Shown here: positions 55,348-63,500 of the stretch, piece by piece | Layout of the letters: every line of letters begins with the position of its first letter | Position numbering within the stretch: the first letter of the stretch is position 1 | From: Rikenellaceae bacterium | GTDB taxonomy: Bacteria; Bacteroidota; Bacteroidia; Bacteroidales; UBA932 | Assembly (NCBI GenBank): GCA_900769885.1 | Contig: CAAGIG010000087.1 | Span: 1-64,000, forward strand | Direction of reading: 5' to 3' | DNA: 64,000 nt | Made by a program: the position numbers and the translations under genes | The notes under the pieces: generated by a model | What the model was told of the DNA's origin: nothing | Databases searched by the model: none | The model's input: only the letters and a program-made list of their open reading frames with translations

Positions 55348-56598
55348 CTAAAATTTCTTGAAAATAAGGCAGGAATTGTGTCCTCCAAAACCGAATGTAT
55401 TGTTTACAGCAACGTTTACTGTACGTTTCTGTGGCTCATTCAATGTCAAATTTAAAGAATAATCAATATCTGGATCTTCTTCCGAGAAATTGATTGTTGG
55501 AGGTACTATTGAATCGCAAATTGCGTGAATACAAGCCAATGACTCAATAGCGCCTGCCGCTCCGAGCAAATGGCCGTGCATTGATTTTGTTGAACTGATG
55601 TTCAATTTGTAAGCGTGGTCACCAAAGAGACTCTTAACTGCTCTAAGTTCTGCCACATCCCCTAACGGAGTAGATGTTCCGTGAACATTGATATAATCTA
55701 CATCTTCAGGTGAGAGTCCGGCATCCTCAAGGGCCAGACGCATAACTTTAGAGGCTCCCATTCCCTCAGGATGAGGCGCTGTGATATGATGAGCATCTGC
55801 ATTCACCCCTGTTCCTGCCACCTCTGCATAGATTTTCGCGCCTCTGCGTAAAGCGTGCTCCAACTCTTCAAAAATGAGCACAGCAGCACCTTCTCCCATC
55901 ACAAACCCATCACGGGTTCTGTCAAAAGGTCTGGAAGCTGTTTGATACTCATCGTTATTTGTAGAAAGTGCCTTAGCAGAATTGAAACCACCTATAGAGG
56001 CCTCAGAGACAGGAGCTTCTGCTCCACCTGTAAGAATCATATCAGCTTTGCCCAATCTTATCAGATTAACTGCATCACACATTGCGTGAGAAGATGATGC
56101 ACAAGCCGACGTTGTAGTGTAATTAGGTCCCGCGAATCCATATTTGATCGAAATCAGACCGGGAGCCATATCTGAAATCATCTTTGTAATAAGAAAAGGA
56201 CTAAAGCGGGGCATAAAATTACCCACGCAATAATCCTTTAATTCATCGGTAAGACTTTCAATCCCACCTATCCCCGAGCCAAGTACTACACCAACTCTAT
56301 CAAGATTTAGAGTGGTCAAATCAAGACCTCCATCCCTGATGGCCTGCTCTGCTGCAACCATTGCAAACTGAGCATATTTGTCAATACGTCTTAATTCCTT
56401 GCGTTCTATTCCGAACAATGCGGGGTCAAAATCTTTTACAATACAAGCAAACTTGGTCTTGAAATGAGTTGTGTCAAAATAAGGAATGAGCGATACGCCG
56501 CTAACACCTTTATCGAGGTTTGAGAAAAATTCTTCAACACTATTACCCAAAGGGTTAATTGTTCCTAGTCCTGTTACAACTACTCTTTTCAGACCCAT
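55348..56598 (-). CDS. fabF: Beta-ketoacyl-ACP synthase II
   Basis: A 416-residue condensing enzyme of fatty-acid elongation. The Cys-His-His triad is Cys166 in TTTSACASSSHAM, His in YINVHGTSTPLGD and His in SMHGHLLGAAGAIES. Length and motifs agree with FabF. It follows acpP by 12 bases in a two-gene unit that supplies the carrier and the condensing step. Confidence 0.97.
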   Translation of the reverse strand: MGLKRVVVTGLGTINPLGNSVEEFFSNLDKGVSGVSLIPYFDTTHFKTKFACIVKDFDPALFGIERKELRRIDKYAQFAMVAAEQAIRDGGLDLTTLNLDRVGVVLGSGIGGIESLTDELKDYCVGNFMPRFSPFLITKMISDMAPGLISIKYGFAGPNYTTTSACASSSHAMCDAVNLIRLGKADMILTGGAEAPVSEASIGGFNSAKALSTNNDEYQTASRPFDRTRDGFVMGEGAAVLIFEELEHALRRGAKIYAEVAGTGVNADAHHITAPHPEGMGASKVMRLALEDAGLSPEDVDYINVHGTSTPLGDVAELRAVKSLFGDHAYKLNISSTKSMHGHLLGAAGAIESLACIHAICDSIVPPTINFSEEDPDIDYSLNLTLNEPQKRTVNVAVNNTFGFGGHNSCLIFKKF

Positions 56599-56610
56599 CC
56601 GTTATTGTAA

Positions 56611-56847
56611 TTATTTCTTGTTTTGTTCGATATAGTTGATAGCGTCTCCTACAGTTGAAATGCTTTCAGCTGCATCATCAGGAATTTCAATATCGAATTT
56701 CTTTTCAAATTCCATAATCAATTCCACGGTATCAAGTGAGTCTGCACCCAAATCATTGGTGAAACTTGCTGTGGGAGTTACTTCGCTTTCATCTACGCCA
56801 AGTTTGTTAACAATAATGGCTACTACTTCTGCTTTAATATCTGCCAT
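56611..56847 (-). CDS. acpP: Acyl carrier protein
   Basis: A 78-residue carrier. The phosphopantetheine serine is Ser37 in [13 protein letters not shown]. Acidic, four-helix profile as usual. It is transcribed before fabF. No clear -7 box is visible in the 139 bases that separate it from purN. Confidence 0.98.
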   Translation of the reverse strand: MADIKAEVVAIIVNKLGVDESEVTPTASFTNDLGADSLDTVELIMEFEKKFDIEIPDDAAESISTVGDAINYIEQNKK

Positions 56848-56986
56848 GGTTCAAATTTTAGTGATTAATAAATATTGTTACTATTAAAAAAATTGTCAAC
56901 TTTTGTTGCAACTAAGTCGCAAACTAACAAATAATTTTTGAGAAAATGAAATTTTTGGTCAAATTTGTACCAAGTTTAACGGAAAA

Positions 56987-57595
56987 ATGATGAACAACAA
57001 CAAGAAAAATATCGTCGTATTAGCCTCAGGTTCAGGCACTAACGCAGAGAACATCATAAACTTCTCAAAACTCGACAATTCAGCATTCAATGTGGTTTCA
57101 GTAATGTGCAACAAGGCAGATGCCTACGTTTTAACAAGGGCAGCAAACCACAACATTCCATCTATCGTATTCAGTTCCAAAGAGTTAAAAGAAAACAGAC
57201 TCAAACTGAATGGTCAGGAAAGCACCTTCACAGAGTACCTGAAAGAACACAATATTGAATATATTATCCTTGCAGGATTCCTTCTTAAAATACCTGCATA
57301 TCTCATCGAGATGTACAAAGGAAGAATACTTAATATACACCCTGCCCTCCTCCCAAATTATGGTGGCAAAGGGATGTATGGGGAGCACGTACATCAGGCA
57401 GTGATTGCTGCAAAAGAGAAAAAATCGGGAATTACAATCCATATTGCAGATGAACACTATGACCACGGCCAGACCGTTCATCAAAGCGAATGTGAAATAA
57501 CACCAGAAGACACCCCGGAAACATTGGCTCAGAAAATTCACGAACTGGAGAGGATTTACCCCACAGTTATTAATAATTTCATCAAATCAATTTAA
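56987..57595 (+). CDS. purN: Phosphoribosylglycinamide formyltransferase
   Basis: A 202-residue enzyme of purine synthesis that formylates GAR using 10-formyl-THF. VVLASGSGTNAENI is the phosphate loop, ILNIHPALLPNYGGKGMYG carries the catalytic Asn/His, and DHGQTVHQ holds the catalytic Asp. The gene begins ATGATG; either codon may be used. It is divergent from acpP and followed 17 bases later by a lipoprotein gene. Confidence 0.95.
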   Translation: MMNNNKKNIVVLASGSGTNAENIINFSKLDNSAFNVVSVMCNKADAYVLTRAANHNIPSIVFSSKELKENRLKLNGQESTFTEYLKEHNIEYIILAGFLLKIPAYLIEMYKGRILNIHPALLPNYGGKGMYGEHVHQAVIAAKEKKSGITIHIADEHYDHGQTVHQSECEITPEDTPETLAQKIHELERIYPTVINNFIKSI

Positions 57596-57612
57596 TTTTC
57601 AAAAAACAAATT

Positions 57613-59397
57613 ATGAGAAAGAGTTTTCTTTTTATCGCTGTAGCCCTATGCGCGATGATTACTTCGTGTAATAAGGATGTTCCAACCGTTATTGAAGCTA
57701 CTTTGGATGTAAACAAAACTTCTGTAACATTTTCAGAACAGCAACAAGAACCCCAAGAAATTAAAGTGACTTCCACTTACCCTTGGGAACTTACCTCACC
57801 CGCAGACTGGTTTACCGTAACTCCTGCCAGCGGAGAAGCAGGTGAAACCACTGTAACAATCACACTTAACACAACTGACTTCTCAGCTGAACTATCTGAG
57901 CAAATTGTCATCACCTCTGAAGAACTTACAAAAACAATCAATGTATATCTTTCTGAAACTCCAATTGTAGAGACAGAATCAATCAAGATTAAAGCTCCCC
58001 GCAGAAAAGTGGTCGTGGGCGAATCAATGGAATTCGAAGTAACCATTAACCCTGAAGGTTCCACACTTCCCGGTGAAATCACCTGGAGCACCTCTGCTGA
58101 AGAGATTGCAACCATTGAAAATGGTGTAATTACCGGTGTTGCAGCAGGAGTTGTTACCTTTACTGCTTCTGTTGAAGGTCTGGAAGATGCTACCTACGAA
58201 ATGGAAGTGACCGACGAATTCATCACAGACGGTACAGGTGAAGAGATCACTTTTGACTATTTGAGCCAATTTGAATTCTCCGGAGTTACAGCAACCGACT
58301 ACGGATACCATTTGAATTCTAATTTCACCATTGCTGTAAACGATGTTTTGAGAATGAAAGAAGAGAAACACATTACAGCTGCAGCAGGTGTTATCATCTA
58401 CATTGAAGGTCTTTTGGATTTGGGTGGCGAAAACCCTGTTTCATTTGAGAAAGAAGATTATGAAAGTGAAGATGCTTCTATCTATTTCACAGGAGACATT
58501 GAAGCGGGTGGACAAATCACAAATATTGCATTCTACGGAGTTTACTTCAGATACTATGGTGTGTCAGACGTTTCTGTAACAAACTGCTATTTCGAAGGTG
58601 TAACATCAAACAACTCAGTATTCAATCTTGGTGGTGACGGTACTATCACTATCGATGGTTGCGAATTCGTTGAGAATGCTTATCCTGCAATCTCAGGTGC
58701 TGCAAACATCGCTACCGGTCTTGTATTCAGCAACAATGAACTATACCAAAACAGCTGGAACGCAACCAACAAACCTCAAATCAACGTTACAGTTGGTGGC
58801 GACAAGAGCGTAGAAATCCTTAACAATACCGTAATCGGACCAGCAGAAGTTACTATGAATGGCGGTATCGCAGTTTCAAATATGGTAAACTTGACAGGAA
58901 GCAACAATGTACTTATCGAAGGAAATGATGTTCAGGACAACAGATATGGTATCACTCTATACGGAGCAATGAATGCCACTATCAATGACAACTACCTATT
59001 GAACAACAACTACGAATCAAATGCAATGAATGGTGGTAGTGGTTTGAGTTTCTACTATATGGGTACAGAATTGAATATTATGATGAGTGGAAACCATATC
59101 GAAGGTCACTTCTGGGGCATCACCAATATCTCAATGACCGGAACCAGTGGTCCTAACTTGAACTTGGGTAACCTTGAAGATGAAGATAATTACAATCCTG
59201 GCGGAAACGTATTTATCAACAACGGAAACAACGGTGTTCTATACGACTTGTACAACAACTCAGCTAACACCGTTTATGCTCAAGGAAACACCTGGAATGT
59301 AGAGGTTCAGGACCAAGAGAGCATTGAAGGAGTTATTTTCCACAAAAATGACAACAGCGCATTGGGTGAAGTAATCTTTATGCCAGCTGCTGAATAA
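57613..59397 (+). CDS. Lipoprotein with BACON, Ig-like and beta-helix domains
   Basis: A 594-residue lipoprotein (lipobox ITSC, Cys19). Order of domains: BACON-type (about 28-118, with STYPWELTSPADWFTVTP), a BIG2-type Ig domain (about 124-205, VVVGESMEFEVTINPEGS and TGVAAGVVTFTASVEG), then a right-handed beta helix (about 215-590) with many turns of the form 'ILNNTVIG', 'IEGNDVQDNRYGI', 'INDNYLLNN'. BACON domains often bind carbohydrates or mucin; beta helices bind or cleave polysaccharides. No lyase catalytic residues stand out, so a binding or scaffold role is possible. It ends at a strong terminator. Confidence 0.8.
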   Translation: MRKSFLFIAVALCAMITSCNKDVPTVIEATLDVNKTSVTFSEQQQEPQEIKVTSTYPWELTSPADWFTVTPASGEAGETTVTITLNTTDFSAELSEQIVITSEELTKTINVYLSETPIVETESIKIKAPRRKVVVGESMEFEVTINPEGSTLPGEITWSTSAEEIATIENGVITGVAAGVVTFTASVEGLEDATYEMEVTDEFITDGTGEEITFDYLSQFEFSGVTATDYGYHLNSNFTIAVNDVLRMKEEKHITAAAGVIIYIEGLLDLGGENPVSFEKEDYESEDASIYFTGDIEAGGQITNIAFYGVYFRYYGVSDVSVTNCYFEGVTSNNSVFNLGGDGTITIDGCEFVENAYPAISGAANIATGLVFSNNELYQNSWNATNKPQINVTVGGDKSVEILNNTVIGPAEVTMNGGIAVSNMVNLTGSNNVLIEGNDVQDNRYGITLYGAMNATINDNYLLNNNYESNAMNGGSGLSFYYMGTELNIMMSGNHIEGHFWGITNISMTGTSGPNLNLGNLEDEDNYNPGGNVFINNGNNGVLYDLYNNSANTVYAQGNTWNVEVQDQESIEGVIFHKNDNSALGEVIFMPAAE

Positions 59398-59422
59398 TTT
59401 GACAGAACTTCATAAATAACAC

Positions 59423-59458
59423 AGGGGCGTGACTGCAAATCAAATCAGTCACGCCCCT
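59423..59458 (+). terminator. Rho-independent terminator of purN-lipoprotein unit
   Basis: Perfect 13-bp stem AGGGGCGTGACTG (59423-59435) with CAGTCACGCCCCT (59446-59458), 10-base loop, then TTTCTTTTT. It could also stop the converging small lipoprotein gene, although its tail in that direction is not T-rich. Confidence 0.88.
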
Positions 59459-59484
59459 TTCTTTTTCCGAAACAAAAAAGGAGA

Positions 59485-59829
59485 CTAAGGCATACCCGGT
59501 CCCAATGGCATATCAGGAGAAATGAGTATATAAGTAGTCTTTCCTTTATTTATATAGTAGATTCGTTGCACCCATTGGTCGTAATCATTTGCGTAAACTT
59601 TAATAGCTACAGTTTCAGGAAGAGGCTCGAAATATTGAGTCTGATGCGGAGTGAAATAGGCGGAGGTCATACTTACCTCCCTCTGTTGCTGGTCAAATTC
59701 ATAAAATGAAAATGAGAGTTCATAAGGGGTGTTGTTACACACTTCATATTCTGTTCTGGAGCCCCACTCACACGATGTGGCCAATAAAATAACGCTGAAC
59801 AGAATCACAAATAACTGGTTATACTTCAT
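59485..59829 (-). CDS. Small lipoprotein of unknown function
   Basis: A 114-residue protein with a lipoprotein signal (MKYNQLFVILFSVILLATSC, Cys20). The mature part is a single small beta-rich domain (YELSFSFYEFDQQQREVSM, TVAIKVYANDYDQW, GKTTYILISPD). I do not recognise a family. The start at 59829 is taken instead of an ATG 10 codons upstream because it gives a normal signal peptide. It stands alone between the terminator and the divergent tRNA-Leu gene. Confidence 0.65.
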   Translation of the reverse strand: MKYNQLFVILFSVILLATSCEWGSRTEYEVCNNTPYELSFSFYEFDQQQREVSMTSAYFTPHQTQYFEPLPETVAIKVYANDYDQWVQRIYYINKGKTTYILISPDMPLGPGMP

Positions 59830-59904
59830 ATTATAGATTGCTACTTTTCGTTTGAACAAAGGGCAATTATATAAATTTTTTTACACACTTCGGGAAAAAA
59901 TTCT

Positions 59905-59912
59905 TACATTTG
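59905..59912 (+). promoter_or_regulatory. -7 box of tRNA-Leu
   Basis: TACATTTG matches TAnnTTTG and ends 12 bases before the mature tRNA start. Confidence 0.65.
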
Positions 59913-59924
59913 CGAACTTTTTCT

Positions 59925-60010
59925 GCTCGGGTGGTGGAATAGGTAGACACGCAGGACTTAAAATCCTGTGGGCAGAAATGCCCGTACGGGTTCGATTCCC
60001 GTCCCGAGCA
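59925..60010 (+). tRNA. tRNA-Leu (anticodon UAA)
   Basis: An 86-base class II tRNA. Acceptor arms GCTCGGG (59925-59931) and CCCGAGC (60003-60009) pair fully, with discriminator A at 60010. The anticodon stem CAGGA/TCCTG encloses loop CTTAAAA with anticodon TAA (59959-59961). A long variable arm (GGGCAGAAATGCCC) and GGTTCGATTCC T-loop are present. The 3' CCA is not encoded. It has its own promoter and a terminator 12 bases downstream. Confidence 0.97.
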
Positions 60011-60021
60011 CGAAAAACTCC

Positions 60022-60056
60022 AAAAGCATTCTTCTTTAACAGGGGAATGCTTTTTT
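60022..60056 (+). terminator. Rho-independent terminator of tRNA-Leu
   Basis: Stem AAAAGCATTC (60022-60031) with GAATGCTTTT (60045-60054), 13-base loop, and a run of six Ts (60051-60056) within and after the right arm. Confidence 0.8.
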
Positions 60057-60143
60057 AGTACTCCATCGCGATTGAGGTTTCTCATTTTATCAAAAATTTC
60101 ATCATACAATTGTAATATTGTAGTCTTTTTTGCTAATAATTAC

Positions 60144-60151
60144 TATCTTCG
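60144..60151 (+). promoter_or_regulatory. Variant -7 box of the NifX-like gene
   Basis: TATCTTCG, one change from TAnnTTTG, ends 26 bases before the ATG at 60178. Confidence 0.4.
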
Positions 60152-60177
60152 CCACTTATTACGAAAAGACTATTTTT

Positions 60178-60531
60178 ATGAAAATTGCAGTACCCACCAG
60201 AGATGGTGCAGTTGATAATCATTTCGGTCATTGCGCATACTACACAATCTATGAAGTAGTAAATGGAGAGGTGTCTCAAAAAATGACTATGGCATCTCCT
60301 CAAGGATGCGGATGCAAATCAAACATCGCTTCAGTATTCAGAGAAATGGGAGTCCGCCTCCTACTTGGAGGAAGTATGGGCCAAGGGGCCAAAAATGTAC
60401 TTGAGTCCAATGGAATAGAGGTAATCAGAGGTTGCTCCGGAGATGTTGACCAACTTATATCCGACTACCTTGCCGGAAAAATCAAAGACAGCGGCGAAGG
60501 ATGTCACAGTCATCACGACTGCCAGGGATAA
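60178..60531 (+). CDS. NifX/NifB-like dinitrogenase iron-molybdenum cofactor family protein
   Basis: A 117-residue protein of the NifX/NafY/VnfX-like fold (ribonuclease H-like). MKIAVPTRDGAVDNHFGHC is the typical start, with His and Cys that in relatives bind metal clusters, and GVRLLLGGSMGQGAKNVLES is conserved. Two further metal-rich elements are GCGC at the end of strand 3 and a C-terminal tail CHSHHDC. No nif genes are near, so a role in iron-sulfur or molybdenum handling, not nitrogen fixation itself, is likely. Start taken at 60178; an upstream ATG has no support. Confidence 0.85.
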   Translation: MKIAVPTRDGAVDNHFGHCAYYTIYEVVNGEVSQKMTMASPQGCGCKSNIASVFREMGVRLLLGGSMGQGAKNVLESNGIEVIRGCSGDVDQLISDYLAGKIKDSGEGCHSHHDCQG

Positions 60532-60581
60532 AAATCATCAAACCCGAAAACACAATCAAAACATTTTTAATAAACAAACAA

Positions 60582-63500
60582 ATGAAAAAATTTCTATTAT
60601 TAACAATCTCGGCACTAGTTCTTGCCCTTTCTTCTTGTAAAGAGACAGTTCCAGAGCCCACAGTTAAAGCTGTTGCCGGAGAAGCAACTGAAAACTCTTT
60701 GAGTTTCACTGTAACTCCCACTAATGCTGAATCTGGTGCATACCTTTGTGTAGAAGGTTCACAAGAGATCAGTTCTGCTGAAGATATCTTGGCACAAGGT
60801 ATCAAATTTGATGTTTCTAAAGAGAGCACTCAAACCGTTTCAAATCTAAGAAAAGGTACTGAGTACACTATTATGGTGGCTGTAAGTGCAGGCCCTCATA
60901 AAGTTGCCGCTACCCCTTTCAAAATGAAAACCCAAGGTGGTCCTCCTACCATTACCATTGAAGAAGGTACTGCTTCAGGTTCATCTCTTTCATTCGTAGC
61001 TAACACAACTAACGCTACTAAAGCTGCTTACGTTATCTTCACAGAAGGTGAAGCTCCTGCAGCTGAAGAGATCATTGCACAAGGTACTGAATTCAACGTT
61101 GGTGAAAACGTAACTGTAACTGTTACTGAACTTGCAGCGGCTACTGAATATATCATCGTTGCTGCAGCTACCGACGGTGAAACCACTGTAGCTTCTGAAG
61201 CTCTTGAAATGACTACTACCAACGGTCAAACCGAAGGCGGTATCACAGAAGTAACCGGTAGAAGATGGCACAAATACAACTATGGTCTTAACATCCACAA
61301 CAACGAAGGATGTTATGCATTCATCAATATGTATTTGGATGCTCCCGGTCCTGGTGGAGTTATTCCTGAAGGAACTTACCCTGTAATGTCTTATGATGGT
61401 GAATATGACGGTGGTGGAGAGCCTATTACTCCTGCTGCTTCTTCATTCATCTGGGATATGGGTTCTTTGATGACTTTCGATGATCAATACTACAACACAG
61501 GTAACTACACTTCACCTGCATCAGGTTACATCAAAGTTTCTCACCTAAGCAATGGTTACAAATTGGAAATTGACCTTACCGACACCGACGGTTACAATAT
61601 GAAAGGTGTATACGAAGGTGTTGTAGGCTATACCTTTGAACAAGAAGGTTTCAGCAACCCTCCTATTCCTTGGAACGAAACAACTATCGAAGGTAACCTA
61701 ACTTCAGTAACCGGTACAAACTTTGGTAACGAAGGTGGTTTCTATCTATGGATGAAAACCGAACAAGGACCTTATGATATCTTTATGATTCTTCGTAACC
61801 CTGTTGTTTACGACGGTCTAATCCCTGAAGGAACCTACACCGTTGGTAACTTCGATCCTGAAAATCCTGATCTTCTTGTAATTGACGGTTCTGAAGAACA
61901 ATCACAAGCACAACTTGAATCAGACCACAGAAGATATCTTGTTGACGGTGGTACAATGACTGTTACCCACGTTACCGGTGGTTACAACCTAGTTCTTAAC
62001 TTCGAAAACGAACTTAAGACCAAATTCAACATCACTTGGGAAGGTGCTATTACAGACCACTGGGGAGATGGTGAATTTATGAATCCTGAAGGACCTGCAA
62101 AACCTGAAATTGAATGGGAATATTTGGATTGCCAATACTTCAACGACCAAAACTACATCTTGGCAGGTAAAGGTACTCAAGGTTCAGAAGTAGTAGAATT
62201 TTTGTTTGAATTGTATTGTCCAAGCTCACTATACAAAATTCTTCCTAAAGCTGAATATACATTTGGTGGTACTGAATACTATTTCACTGGCTCATATGTA
62301 AACAACAGCGCTGTTAACGGCGGTCTTGTTAAAGTAGACCACTTGAAAGAAGGTTACGACCTTTATATTCAAGTAACTACCGAAGATGGCAATACATACA
62401 AACTATCATACGAAGGTATTATCGCTGACTACGAAAATTCAGGTTTCCAAAACCCTCCTGTACCTGGTGCTGAAGAAAACAACTGTACAGTATTCGGTGC
62501 AGCAGGCAGCTATGGCAGCACATCTTACACCCTTGTATTCAAAGAAGGTAACAAAGAAAAATTGAACCTTAATGTAAACTGCCCTTGGTCTGTATGTAAC
62601 ATCATCCCTGAAGGTGAATATCCTGTAGACACAAAAGTATCTTGGGACACCCCTTCACAATATGATTACTATGTAAATGCTAACAACTCATACGCAGGTA
62701 GCAAATCTCTAACTTCAGGTCTTCTTGTTGTATCTCACCTTGAAGATGGCGGTTACACCATCACTTTCGAAGGAACTGACAATGGTGGTAACACATACGA
62801 CTACAACTTCACCGGAGTTATGGAACCTACCGACAACTGGAGCACAATCAACAACCCTCCTATTCCTTGGAAAGACATCACTGTAAATACAGAAGTTCTT
62901 GCTCTAACCGGTGACCACACCACACCTGAAAAAGAATTCAGATTGACAGTTATGTTGGGTGACTATCCTTACGATATGTATTTGGTTCTTGAAGCTCCTG
63001 AAACTGTACAAGACGGTATCATCCCTGAAGGTACTTACACCATCGGTGGAGAATATGGTATCGGTGCTAACTCTTGGGTAAATGACGGAGAATGGGAAGT
63101 TGGTTTCACAGGAAACTCTTCAGTAACCATTACTCACCTTGACGAAGGTTATGGTGTTGAATTTGCTCTTGAAACACAACTTAAGACTAAGATCAATGCT
63201 ACCCGCAACGGTCTTATCTTCAAAACTCAAGGTGCTCAATACGATTTCCAGAACCCTGGTTACGAATACGAACCTTACTATGACATCGTAATGACTCAAG
63301 GTGCATCTGCAGGAACTATCACCACTAACAACACTGGTGTAGAACTTAAGAGATACGTATTCCAAAGCGCAGCCGGAGACTATATGGAAATGGCATTCTA
63401 CAAAGAATCTGCTGAACCATATCTACAAGAAGGTACTTACACTCCTGGTGACGAGTTCGATCCAAGATATCCTTTCGGACCTTTCACATTCTGGGGTAAC

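Noticed and set aside
59925..60056. tRNA-Leu as an integration site for a mobile element
   Set aside because: No integrase, no direct repeat of the tRNA 3' end and no change in gene content downstream; a normal terminator follows the tRNA.
60990..63365. Several minus-strand open frames under the large repeat lipoprotein
   Set aside because: They are shadows of a strongly biased coding sequence; their translations are Ser/Val/Phe-rich and lack starts with signals.
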